Positions 1 to 6,528 of a stretch of 7,185 nucleotides of DNA are shown piece by piece (position 1 is the first letter of the stretch; every line of letters begins with the position of its first letter). The translations under genes and the position numbers were made by a program. The stretch comes from an uncultured Clostridia bacterium (GTDB taxonomy: Bacteria; Bacillota; Clostridia; Oscillospirales; JAAYOS01), in NCBI GenBank assembly GCA_944386395.1, contig CALXAZ010000063.1, positions 1 to 7,185 of the forward strand. The letters are read 5' to 3'. Under the pieces are notes generated by a model. The model was not told the DNA's origin and searched no databases. It was given only the letters and a program-made list of their open reading frames with translations.

Positions 1-596
1 AGAAACACAAACGGAGTGATAAGTATCCCACAATCATGAGCAAGGGAAAACAACGAGAGGAATACATCGAATGGTACGAATATAAAGATGCCCACCACAA
101 AAATAAGTATAGTCATTAGCAGCTCTAATAAATTTCCCGCAACAAATCGCCGTACCGCATCAATATCATTGGTTGCACGCTGGATCATATCTCCCGTTTG
201 TGCCGACGCATGATACTTGAATGGCAGTTCCTGAACATGCGAGTAAAATCTGTTGCGAAGTTTATTGACAGCACCCTCACCTGCCTTATTATTGGCATAG
301 GAGCGCAAAAAGGTCAATGCTCCGCTCAGCGCTTTTAACACTACCATTGCAGCAGCCATTATCCAGAGGTTCTGACGGATCACCTCCACCCCTCCTACGG
401 CATCTATAAACCAGGCAAAATACCAAGCTACATTTAATGGGTTATCATCCAGCACCGAGTCTATCGTTACCGAAAGTACAAGCGGGGATACAAACGTCAA
501 AAGAAGCTCTACCACCATAAGCACAAGGCTGAGAACCAAATATGACCAGTATCCATTTATGTATCCTAGAAGAGAACTAAATTTCCCCTGCTGCAT
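1..596 (-). CDS. ABC transporter, exporter-type transmembrane protein (partial, N-terminal part)
   Basis: The open frame begins at the ATG at 596 and runs off the left edge without a stop, so only the first 198 residues are seen. The start is supported by a GAGAGG ribosome site about 6 bases upstream. Hydrophobic segments lie near residues 19-45, 74-97, 153-173 and 177-198. Between the second and third is the cytoplasmic stretch 123-151 (LPFKYH...TGDMIQRATNDIDAVRRF), which is characteristic of type IV ABC exporters with fused membrane and ATPase domains (MsbA/LmrA/BmrA class). The ATPase domain would lie outside the window, so substrate and partner are unknown; in clostridia such genes often come as heterodimer pairs. 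The long loop between TM1 and TM2 (about residues 46-73) is typical. No convincing sigma-A promoter is visible in 597-686; transcription may come from the small-gene promoter upstream by terminator read-through. Residues 186-189 (HDCG) are oddly polar for a membrane helix. Confidence 0.88.
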   Translation of the reverse strand, partial: MQQGKFSSLLGYINGYWSYLVLSLVLMVVELLLTFVSPLVLSVTIDSVLDDNPLNVAWYFAWFIDAVGGVEVIRQNLWIMAAAMVVLKALSGALTFLRSYANNKAGEGAVNKLRNRFYSHVQELPFKYHASAQTGDMIQRATNDIDAVRRFVAGNLLELLMTILIFVVGIFIFVPFDVFLSLFSLAHDCGILITPFVF

Positions 597-686
597 GTTG
601 TTCCTCTCTTTCTGCTCTGCTGTATATTATCATAAAATACCGTGAGCATTTATTTTATGTTTTCTACCTGCAAATGTTTTCACTAT

Positions 687-716
687 AAGAAAAAACCGCA
701 GGCTTTATACCTGCGG
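687..716 (-). terminator. Intrinsic terminator, second of a tandem pair
   Basis: On the minus strand a perfect 7-bp stem (CCGCAGG / CCTGCGG, 710-716 with 696-702) closes a 7-base loop and is followed directly by TTTTTTCTT. It ends the transcript of the small gene at 776-919 and lies about 90 bases upstream of the ABC exporter start. The 5' arm and loop overlap the last codons of a 22-codon mini-ORF. Confidence 0.88.
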
Positions 717-773
717 AATGAAATACATATACAAATAAAACGTGATGCAGGCAAACCAACGCACCACGTTCAT
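705..773 (-). CDS. Possible 22-codon hydrophobic mini-ORF overlapping the terminators
   Basis: An ATG at 773 lies two bases after the stop of the 47-codon gene (TAG-CT-ATG) and opens a 22-residue frame ending in TAA at 705-707. The peptide starts MNVVRWFACITF, is rich in aromatic and aliphatic residues, and could form one short membrane segment. There is no ribosome site of its own, so it could only be translated by re-initiation after the upstream gene. The frame covers the whole first hairpin (739-770) and the 5' arm and loop of the second. It may be chance, a leader peptide acting on termination, or a tiny membrane peptide. I treat it as a candidate only. Confidence 0.2.
   Translation of the reverse strand: MNVVRWFACITFYLYMYFIPQV
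731..770 (-). terminator. Hairpin with T-rich tail, first of a tandem terminator pair
   Basis: In the minus-strand RNA, 760-770 pairs with 739-749 over 11 bp with a 10-base loop, followed by UUAUUUGU. Two of the pairs are G-U in this RNA but would be C-A mismatches in the opposite strand, so the fold suits the minus transcript only. It lies 6 bases after the stop codon of the 47-codon gene. The T tract is broken by an A, so it may be a weaker terminator or a 3' stabilising structure. Confidence 0.55.
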
Positions 774-775
774 AG

Positions 776-919
776 CTATAAAACACCAGAAGAACTGTGA
801 GCGCCGGACATTATTAACTTATTTTTGGGTGCAAAATAACCACTGTTCCCGTTATCCGGAAACACCTTCAAAACGCTGTCGCACGCAACCCAATTAAATC
901 CTATCTTTGTCAGTTCCAT
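776..919 (-). CDS. Small protein of unknown function, 47 residues
   Basis: I do not recognise this product. The frame can be extended to a GTG at 961, but the ATG at 919 is preferred because AAAGGAGA lies 7 bases upstream of it, while the GTG has no ribosome site. The 47-residue product begins MELTKIGFNWVACDSVLKVF and ends GAHSSSGVL. It has one cysteine (residue 13), one tryptophan (residue 10), a Gly/Asn/Ser-rich middle and tail, no clear signal peptide and no long hydrophobic segment, so it is probably cytoplasmic unless processed. The gene stands alone with its own near-consensus promoter, 5' hairpin and tandem terminators, which argues that it is expressed, possibly strongly. It could be a regulatory small protein, a peptide precursor, or the coding part of a dual-function RNA acting as leader of the ABC exporter gene downstream. 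No modification or export genes are visible beside it except that exporter. Confidence 0.6.
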   Translation of the reverse strand: MELTKIGFNWVACDSVLKVFPDNGNSGYFAPKNKLIMSGAHSSSGVL

Positions 920-925
920 GTCCGC

Positions 926-933
926 TCTCCTTT
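926..933 (-). promoter_or_regulatory. Ribosome binding site that sets the start of the small gene
   Basis: AAAGGAGA on the minus strand ends 6-7 bases before the ATG at 919. This is close to ideal for a Gram-positive ribosome and is the reason for choosing the 47-codon start over the upstream GTG at 961. Confidence 0.8.
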
Positions 934-945
934 CTTCATTACTGA

Positions 946-972
946 GGATATAATGCGTCACTACGCATATCC
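946..972 (-). promoter_or_regulatory. Hairpin at the 5' end of the small-gene transcript
   Basis: The predicted leader RNA folds into a 6-bp stem (ATGCGT / ACGCAT, 963-968 with 953-958) with a 4-base AGTG loop. It is extended after a 3-base bulge by GGAT / ATCC (969-972 with 946-949). Because the predicted transcription start is near 972-975, the hairpin would sit right at the 5' end, where such structures commonly protect mRNA from decay. It ends about 13 bases before the ribosome site and does not mask it. Confidence 0.45.
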
Positions 973-979
973 ATGGATA
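968..979. promoter_or_regulatory. Perfect 12-bp palindrome over the predicted transcription start (operator candidate)
   Basis: TATCCATGGATA is a perfect palindrome that begins 2 bases downstream of the -10 box and covers the predicted +1 near 974-975. A dimeric repressor bound here would block the promoter. No regulator gene is visible in the window, so this is a positional inference. Confidence 0.35.
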
Positions 980-981
980 CT

Positions 982-1027
982 ATTATATATATAAGGGAAA
1001 ATATGTCAAGCAAAAATTTAAAAATTT
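982..1027 (-). promoter_or_regulatory. Strong sigma-A promoter with UP-like element for the small gene
   Basis: On the minus strand there is a perfect TTGACA (-35, 1004-1009), a 16-bp spacer and a perfect TATAAT (-10, 982-987). Immediately upstream of the -35 box, 1012-1027 reads AAATTTTTAAATTTTT, which resembles an UP element for the RNA polymerase alpha subunit and has phased A/T tracts. The predicted start is near 974-975, giving a leader of about 55 bases before the ATG at 919. It is the best promoter match in the window. Confidence 0.85.
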
Positions 1028-1084
1028 CCTTTTTTGTGACAAATTTATTTATTTTTTAAAACACTTAAGCAAAATAGGCATATC

Positions 1085-1124
1085 AAAATAACCCGCCCAG
1101 ATATATTTCTGGGCGGGTTATTTT
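1085..1124 (-). terminator. Intrinsic terminator after the SLH surface protein gene
   Basis: A perfect 17-bp inverted repeat (1085-1101 with 1108-1124) has a 6-base loop. Its GC core is ACCCGCCCAGA / TCTGGGCGGGT and its ends are AAAATA / TATTTT, so a T-rich tail follows the core in both directions. It begins one base after the stop codon of the gene ending at 1126. The symmetry means it could also stop transcription coming from the left, though no plus-strand gene is seen there. Confidence 0.92.
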
Positions 1125-1125
1125 A

Positions 1126-3702
1126 CTAATACATCATCATTATAAGCTTAAAAGATTCGCCCCTCGTAACAGCTCTGTTTGGCTTTACGCTTCCGTCGCT
1201 ATACCCTGAAATTATATTAAGGTTTACAAATATCCCCATATACTCTTTGGCATATTCCGGGATATCTGCAACATCATTAAAATTCATCTCCGCTTCGGTG
1301 TACCCCTTTCCGAGATACCGCCCAAGCACAGTTACAATTTCTGCGCGGGTTATTGGAGCATCAGGATCATAGTACAGCTTGCCCTGTATAAGCTTCCCGT
1401 TTATTATGTTATTGGCATACATCGCGGCAATAGCATTTCTTCCCCAGGCAGGTAATTTATCATTATCCTGATATGAAAGCACTACATTTGCATATTGGTC
1501 TGTATCAAGCCCCATATAGTTTGCCATCATAACGGCAAATTGTGCTCGCGTCATGCTTTCATCAGGATCTGCAAAAGTCCCGTTTTCCCTGACTGTTCCG
1601 TTAACTACTCCACGGTCATTGAGATAATTAGCATATTTTTCGCTCCAATGACCGCTTATATCTACAAAAATTGTTTCGGTACTGTCACCTGTCAAATCAA
1701 GCTCTGTAGAGGATCTTGTTATATTTTCACCAATATCTTTTGCCGTAACAGTTATTCTATGAAGCCGTCCGTCCGCCGGGTTCTGCATCGTTGCAATAAT
1801 TTCTCCAGTCTCTGCCGAGTAGCTAAATACTACTCCTATCCCATCAAGCTTTACTGTTATATTATCTGGACTGAGGTCAGAATTCGTATCCTTTGCAATC
1901 GCTTTTATCTCTAGCATACCATCTGCTGTAATTGTCGCTGTAAGATTAGTAACAGATGGCGGAACATTATCCTCGCCTGAAATTGTCACTGCTACAGTTA
2001 CCGAAGTATTGCCAGCAGTCACAGTTATCGTACCACGGCGTCCGTTCACTTCTGTTGCAATATAGTTTCCTTGCTCATCTATAGTTCCTAGTCCTTCGGA
2101 TACGCTCCACGTGAGCAGCTCGTCTGAGCTTGTCATCTGCACTCCATCATAGTAACATATGGCACCAAGCGAAAGTGACGTTCCCGGCTTTACTGTAAGG
2201 GTGGTAACAGAACTGTTCGTTTCCTCATTGACAAGAGCAATCGCCGTTGGAGATGTCACTACTCTAACCTGTGCAGTTCCAACAGCATCCGCACTTCTTG
2301 CTTCTACATCAAATACCCCCTCTTCGTATCCTGCAATCAGAGTTCCACCATCACTGAACTCTCCATATCCATATGGAGTATCAAATTCGATATCCCCCGG
2401 AACTGATACTGGATAATAATTTTTATCTGTTGCCTTCACTTCAAATATTTGAGAAGACCCGGCAAGCATTATACTATCATATGGATATAGATGAAGATGT
2501 TCTGTATTCTCCCCCATTTCTGCCGTATTTATAAGAAAAATATAATTCGCACAGTTTCGTAAGCGCCCGTCTGATGGACTATTTATCACCTCTAGCCCTG
2601 TATCATATCCGGGATACTTTGCAAATGATGCCGTTGAACCTCCTCCATCCAGATTGACAGCCTCAACACACCCCAGTGAAACCATTCTTTCTGCAACCGA
2701 CGTAAGCGAAAGACCCGCGGAGTATCCTGCTTGTCTGCCATCGACAGTATAAAAAACAATACTTCCATCAGCCCTTACCCCAAGCGCCGTACGTGGGGCC
2801 TTTGTATTGTCCAGCCCGGATAGAACGCTACCATTTTCAACCAGTTTTACGCCTGAACCTACTGCATATGCCACATCCTTCCAGCGCTCGTCCGCAACCG
2901 ACACTGTAATTGTTACATCCATACCCTCTTCAATCCCAATAAACGCAGCATCACAGTTATTATCCGTTGTGGCCGTAAGAACCATAGTACCTTCATTTAT
3001 AGGTACCTCACCTTTGCCCTTTATAATGCTTCCTACTGTACCGGTAACGGTTCCTCCCACAGTCAAAGCTCCCTCAATATCTGTCAGTATTATGCTTGTT
3101 CCTTCAAGAGTCGTCTTGGTCGTTGCAGCATAATCAGGCGTTAGAAGATATACAGAATAATTATGCCTAGACTTATTTATATAGCCTATCGATACAGTCT
3201 GTCCTCCACTGGTTTTCAGCGAAATATCCATTTTCGGCTGACCTATTATTGCACTTCCATCTTCCATAAAACCAACCGCATTCACATTTGAGAGATCAAC
3301 ATGCGATGATCGGATTATACCATCTGTAATGACCATCCCTATAGGTATTCCGGATGTAGTTTGAAAAAAATCACCATTGACCCCGGCGACCACATATTTC
3401 CCGTTATCCTCCAGAAAATTTGCCACATATTTTCCCGTTGAAAGCCCATATAGCTTTGTACCATATGCGACTACAGGCTGAATAACATCATTTGGAGTAT
3501 ATTCTATGTATCTCTCTTCCACCTTGCCTGCGGAGCTATGGTAGAGAGTCGAAGAACTGAGCTTTGTATCCTGCCCAATAGTTATACTATTAAGCCGCGA
3601 CAGCTGACCTATTCCCTCCACAGTGGTCATCGCATATACAGGAAGAAGCGACACAATCACTGCCACAGTCAACAGCGCGGATATTATACGTTTCCTTATC
3701 AT
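1126..3702 (-). CDS. Secreted NAGPA-type phosphodiester glycosidase with Ig-like segments and three SLH repeats
   Basis: The 858-residue product is probably exported and held on the cell wall. Residues 1-24 form a signal peptide (MIRKR, hydrophobic core, cleavage after VYA). Residues of about 60-395 match the NAGPA/DUF2233-like phosphodiester glycosidase fold, with family motifs NGDFF (109-113), PRTALG (303-308), DGRQ (321-324) and NLDGGGSTA (350-358). Known members remove a sugar from a sugar-1-phosphodiester; the bacterial substrate here is unknown and may be a wall or capsule polymer. About 400-485, 486-576 and 580-672 look like beta-sandwich/Ig-like spacers. Three SLH repeats follow near 680-728, 743-792 and 806-855, with the wall-polymer binding motifs TRAQ (718), TRAE (785) and TRGE (846). 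A GGAGG site lies 12 bases before the ATG, a rather long spacing, but no better start exists. The gene has its own promoter and terminator, so it is monocistronic. Confidence 0.9.
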   Translation of the reverse strand: MIRKRIISALLTVAVIVSLLPVYAMTTVEGIGQLSRLNSITIGQDTKLSSSTLYHSSAGKVEERYIEYTPNDVIQPVVAYGTKLYGLSTGKYVANFLEDNGKYVVAGVNGDFFQTTSGIPIGMVITDGIIRSSHVDLSNVNAVGFMEDGSAIIGQPKMDISLKTSGGQTVSIGYINKSRHNYSVYLLTPDYAATTKTTLEGTSIILTDIEGALTVGGTVTGTVGSIIKGKGEVPINEGTMVLTATTDNNCDAAFIGIEEGMDVTITVSVADERWKDVAYAVGSGVKLVENGSVLSGLDNTKAPRTALGVRADGSIVFYTVDGRQAGYSAGLSLTSVAERMVSLGCVEAVNLDGGGSTASFAKYPGYDTGLEVINSPSDGRLRNCANYIFLINTAEMGENTEHLHLYPYDSIMLAGSSQIFEVKATDKNYYPVSVPGDIEFDTPYGYGEFSDGGTLIAGYEEGVFDVEARSADAVGTAQVRVVTSPTAIALVNEETNSSVTTLTVKPGTSLSLGAICYYDGVQMTSSDELLTWSVSEGLGTIDEQGNYIATEVNGRRGTITVTAGNTSVTVAVTISGEDNVPPSVTNLTATITADGMLEIKAIAKDTNSDLSPDNITVKLDGIGVVFSYSAETGEIIATMQNPADGRLHRITVTAKDIGENITRSSTELDLTGDSTETIFVDISGHWSEKYANYLNDRGVVNGTVRENGTFADPDESMTRAQFAVMMANYMGLDTDQYANVVLSYQDNDKLPAWGRNAIAAMYANNIINGKLIQGKLYYDPDAPITRAEIVTVLGRYLGKGYTEAEMNFNDVADIPEYAKEYMGIFVNLNIISGYSDGSVKPNRAVTRGESFKLIMMMY

Positions 3703-3736
3703 TATGATCTTTATCCTCCCATTCCCAACGCTAAAA

Positions 3737-3781
3737 CACCCGGAAAATTCTTCAAAGAAAATAACGGGTCTCCCACACCCG
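3737..3781 (-). promoter_or_regulatory. Leader of the SLH protein gene with competing short hairpins
   Basis: In the leader RNA, ACCCG (3765-3769) can pair with CGGGU at 3777-3781 (7-base loop) or with CGGGU at 3738-3742 (22-base loop containing a small UUCU/AGAA stem). The two folds exclude each other. The stems are only 5 bp, no T tract follows, and I do not recognise a known riboswitch class, so a regulatory role is uncertain. Confidence 0.2.
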
Positions 3782-3804
3782 CTTCAAATACCTATCCTCT
3801 GTAA

Positions 3805-3833
3805 ATAATACCATATAAATCATGGAAAATCAA
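3805..3833 (-). promoter_or_regulatory. Sigma-A promoter of the SLH surface protein gene
   Basis: On the minus strand TTGATT (-35, 3828-3833) is followed after exactly 17 bp by TATTAT (-10, 3805-3810). A TGG just before the -10 box gives the TGn extended -10 motif. The predicted start near 3798 yields a leader of about 95 bases. The promoter lies just past the terminator of the upstream operon, which fits an independent unit. Confidence 0.75.
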
Positions 3834-3852
3834 ATCTGATGCATGTCCAAAT

Positions 3853-3884
3853 AACGGAAAAGGGGCGCTGTTATACAGCACCCC
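3853..3884 (-). terminator. Intrinsic terminator of the flavoprotein-plsC-ispH/rpsA operon
   Basis: In the minus-strand RNA, GGGGUGCUG (3876-3884) pairs with CAGCGCCCC (3862-3870) over 9 bp with one U-G pair and a 5-base loop, followed by UUUUCCGUUAUUU. The U-G pair would be a C-A mismatch on the plus strand, so the fold belongs to the minus transcript. It lies 17 bases after the stop codon at 3902. Confidence 0.85.
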
Positions 3885-3901
3885 ATAATTTTATACCAAA
3901 A

Positions 3902-5926
3902 TTATTCCTGTTCTCCGGTATCCTCGGATATCTCAAGCTTTCCCTCTTCGCTCACAGCAACTACTTCATCATGGAGATCTGCCCCCTGTGCCTGCTCAGA
4001 CACACCTGCCGCTGTCTCGTTGAGAGCACGTATGCTCAGCCAGACTTTCTGTTTCTCCTCATCAACACTTGTGATCTTACACTGAACCTCCTGACCTTCC
4101 GAAAGAACATCTCCTGGCTTACCTATACGACGATCTGCTATCTGCGAAATGTGTATAAGACCGTCAACTCCAGGAAGTATCTCTGCAAACGCCCCAAATG
4201 GCATAAGTTTTACGACCTTTGCAGTAATGACCTCTCCCACCTGGAAGTTTGTCATAAACTTCAGCCAAGGATTATCCTCAGGATTGCGTATTCCAAGAGA
4301 TATCTTCTTTTTCTCCTTATCAACCGCAATCACATGTACTTCAACGGTCTGTCCTACGCTTACAACATCAGATGGATGTCTTACTCTCTGCCAGCTGAGT
4401 TCGGAAATATGAACCATTCCATCCACTCCGCCGATATCAACAAAAGCTCCGTAGCTCGTAAGTGACTTCACAACGCCGGTATACTTGTTACCAACTTCTA
4501 TTGTCTCCCATATTTTTTCTGCCGCAGCCCTGCGAAGTTCATTGTTAACAGCCCTTATAGAACCAACCACTCGACGACGTGCACGATTTACCTCTGTTAT
4601 TTTGAGCTTCACTTTTGTTTTAAGAAGGACAGAAAGCGGAGAGTCCTTTGGCACTCCTGTCTGAGACGAAGGAATAAATACCCTTACCCCCTTTACAGAA
4701 GCAACAACACCACCCTTATTCTCTTCGATAACGATTCCTTCAAGCGTCTCCTTGCTTTCTACAGCAGCCTCGACCTCTTCCCAGCCCTTAACTGTATCAA
4801 GCCTTTTCTTCGAGAGCATTGCAGTGCCTTCAACGTCATTTACACGGACAACATACGCCTCGATCTCATCTCCCGGCTTAAACATCTCTTCGAGCTTTAC
4901 CGTTGGATCATCGCTTATCTCGGAATAGGGTATGTACCCCGCGTGCTTAGTTCCAAGATCGACCTGAAGCTCCGTACCAGAAACACTTGTTATGATTCCA
5001 GTCACCTTATCTCCTGTATTTAAAGTTTTAATAGACTGCTCCAAAAGCTCTGCGAAGGACTCGGTTTCAACCTCGTTGTTTTTTACTTCTTCGCTCATTT
5101 TTCTCATGACCTCCTCAATTATCCACTTCGGAGTGGACGCACCAGCCGTTATGCCGACGCTTGAAAAATTTTTAAATTCGCTGCTGACCAGTTCATCCGC
5201 GTTTTCGATGTGCCATACATTTGCACAAATCCCCTTACAGATCTCATAAAGTCTGCGAGTATTTGCGCTTCTTCGGTCACCTATAACGACCATGGCATCG
5301 CAACCGGCAGATAATTCCGCCGCATCCCGCTGTCTAAAGGTAGTAGCGTTACATATTGTATCAAATTTTTTGACGTTTGTATACTCTTTTTTTAAAAATT
5401 TAATTCTTTCTTCCCAAAAAATACCGCTGCTTGTCGTCTGAGAAACTACCGAAAGAGACTTTTCTCTATCGGAAATGTAATTTTCCAGCTCTTTCAGTTC
5501 TTCGTTAGACCCAATAATCACCGGATGGTCACACCATCCAGCAATACCGACAACCTCAGTATGCTCCCTATCTCCAAATATAACTACCTGGCGACCTTCC
5601 CTGCTCTCAGATGCAACAATATTATGTATACGCTTTACATATGGGCACGTAGCATCTATATATTTTATCTCTCGGCTTTCCAGCTCATCATATATTCTTT
5701 TAGGTGCACCATGCGAGCATATTATGGCAGTTTCTCCATGCTCTAGCTCTTCTATGCTATTAACCTCACGCACAGAATTCTCTTGCAGCATTTTAACAAC
5801 TGCTGAATTATGTATTATCGGACCCAATGTAGCACTTTTACCGCTTTTCCCCGCTTTAAGAGCAATATTTATGGCACGATCAACACCAAAGCAAAACCCA
5901 GCGTTCTCCGCCAGTATCACCCTCAT
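3902..5926 (-). CDS. ispH-rpsA: Bifunctional HMBPP reductase (IspH) / 30S ribosomal protein S1 fusion
   Basis: One 674-residue frame joins two proteins. Residues 1-280 are IspH (LytB), the iron-sulfur enzyme that reduces hydroxymethylbutenyl diphosphate to IPP and DMAPP, the last step of the MEP isoprenoid pathway. The three cluster cysteines are C12 (FCFGV), C94 (DATCP) and C192 (ICNAT). Substrate-site residues H39, H72, H122 and catalytic E124 (HTEV), plus S220/N222 and S264, are in place, so the enzyme looks intact. After a short acidic linker come four S1 RNA-binding domains near 302-375, 390-460, 475-547 and 560-634, then an acidic tail. S1 domains help load mRNA on the 30S subunit. Domains 3 and 4 are the most typical (SYGAFVDIGGVDGMVHISE; PFGAFAEILPGVDGLIHIS). 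This fusion is well known in clostridia. The ATG overlaps the plsC stop as ATGA, and a GGGGGAGG site lies 10 bases upstream. The gene is last in the operon. Confidence 0.96.
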   Translation of the reverse strand: MRVILAENAGFCFGVDRAINIALKAGKSGKSATLGPIIHNSAVVKMLQENSVREVNSIEELEHGETAIICSHGAPKRIYDELESREIKYIDATCPYVKRIHNIVASESREGRQVVIFGDREHTEVVGIAGWCDHPVIIGSNEELKELENYISDREKSLSVVSQTTSSGIFWEERIKFLKKEYTNVKKFDTICNATTFRQRDAAELSAGCDAMVVIGDRRSANTRRLYEICKGICANVWHIENADELVSSEFKNFSSVGITAGASTPKWIIEEVMRKMSEEVKNNEVETESFAELLEQSIKTLNTGDKVTGIITSVSGTELQVDLGTKHAGYIPYSEISDDPTVKLEEMFKPGDEIEAYVVRVNDVEGTAMLSKKRLDTVKGWEEVEAAVESKETLEGIVIEENKGGVVASVKGVRVFIPSSQTGVPKDSPLSVLLKTKVKLKITEVNRARRRVVGSIRAVNNELRRAAAEKIWETIEVGNKYTGVVKSLTSYGAFVDIGGVDGMVHISELSWQRVRHPSDVVSVGQTVEVHVIAVDKEKKKISLGIRNPEDNPWLKFMTNFQVGEVITAKVVKLMPFGAFAEILPGVDGLIHISQIADRRIGKPGDVLSEGQEVQCKITSVDEEKQKVWLSIRALNETAAGVSEQAQGADLHDEVVAVSEEGKLEISEDTGEQE

Positions 5927-6528
5927 TTCGCCGGAACCTCCCCCAGCATATGTATTCTCTCCATAAGATCATCAGTAATCTTCCGATAAGCCTCAGCCGT
6001 AGAAAGTCCTTTCTCTTTCTCTGCCATAAACGGCTCACCAAAAACTACATCTATCTTTCTGCGACTCAAAAGTGGTTTACTGCAAGGTGTTATGTAAACC
6101 GGAACAATTGGAGCTCCACCTCTAAGTGCCATCATTGCTACACCAGTTTTTGCCTGAACGTTTTCATCTGCACCCACTCTTGTCCCTTCGGGAAATATTA
6201 TAATCTTTCCTCCATCTTTAAGATGCTTTATCGTTTCCTTAATAGCCCCCATGTCCGCATTCCCGCGATCGATATAAATCATAACGCTCCTTATCAGACG
6301 TGAAATCACAGGTATCCGTGAAAGTTCTATCTTTGCCATAAATTTTGTGCGGTTATATTCTTTGCCTCTCTTCATCTCCAATGCAACTATCAGCGGATCA
6401 GCCATTGAAGTGTGATTGCCACATAGCAACGCAGCTCCCAAAGGTACCTTTTCCCGACCATAAACAGTGATATTATAGGACAGCCTGAATACCAGCCAGA
6501 ATATCCAATAATATATTTTATACAGCAT
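5923..6528 (-). CDS. plsC: 1-acyl-sn-glycerol-3-phosphate acyltransferase (PlsC family)
   Basis: The 201-residue product belongs to the membrane-bound lysophospholipid acyltransferases, which add the second acyl chain to lysophosphatidic acid to make phosphatidic acid for membrane lipids. Motif I NHTSMAD (38-44, His39 and Asp44 as the catalytic pair), motif II around IDRGN (R88), motif III FPEGTR (112-117) and motif IV IVPVYI (141-146) are all present. A hydrophobic N-terminus (residues 5-16) should attach it to the membrane. The frame is open up to an ATG at 6570, but the ATG at 6528 is the better start: GGGGGTGG lies 7 bases upstream, and it overlaps the preceding gene's stop as TAATG, implying translational coupling. 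The 4-base ATGA overlap with ispH-rpsA downstream continues the coupling. The acyl donor (acyl-ACP, acyl-CoA or another) cannot be read from the sequence. Confidence 0.92.
   Translation of the reverse strand: MLYKIYYWIFWLVFRLSYNITVYGREKVPLGAALLCGNHTSMADPLIVALEMKRGKEYNRTKFMAKIELSRIPVISRLIRSVMIYIDRGNADMGAIKETIKHLKDGGKIIIFPEGTRVGADENVQAKTGVAMMALRGGAPIVPVYITPCSKPLLSRRKIDVVFGEPFMAEKEKGLSTAEAYRKITDDLMERIHMLGEVPAK

Noticed and set aside
30..45. Polar residues HDCG inside a predicted membrane helix of the ABC exporter; a shifted frame would read MIV here, as if two compensating indels were present.
   Set aside because: The frame stays open and hydrophobic again right after, the spot lies at the window edge, and without the rest of the gene a sequencing error cannot be told from real variation.
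597..686. Possible promoter for the ABC exporter around TATGAT/GATAAT at about 625-640.
   Set aside because: No acceptable -35 box lies 16-18 bases upstream and there is no extended -10 motif, so I could not support it as a feature.
920..961. Extension of the small gene to a GTG start at 961 (61 residues).
   Set aside because: No ribosome site precedes the GTG, it lies inside the 5' hairpin, and the ATG at 919 has an almost ideal AAAGGAGA.
1495..1914. A 139-codon open frame on the plus strand opposite the SLH repeats.
   Set aside because: The minus strand here encodes recognisable SLH repeats; the plus frame has no promoter, ribosome site or family resemblance.
3839..4465. A 208-codon open frame on the plus strand across the end of ispH-rpsA.
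   Set aside because: It lies opposite clear S1 domains, crosses the operon terminator, has no family resemblance and looks like a shadow of the coding strand.
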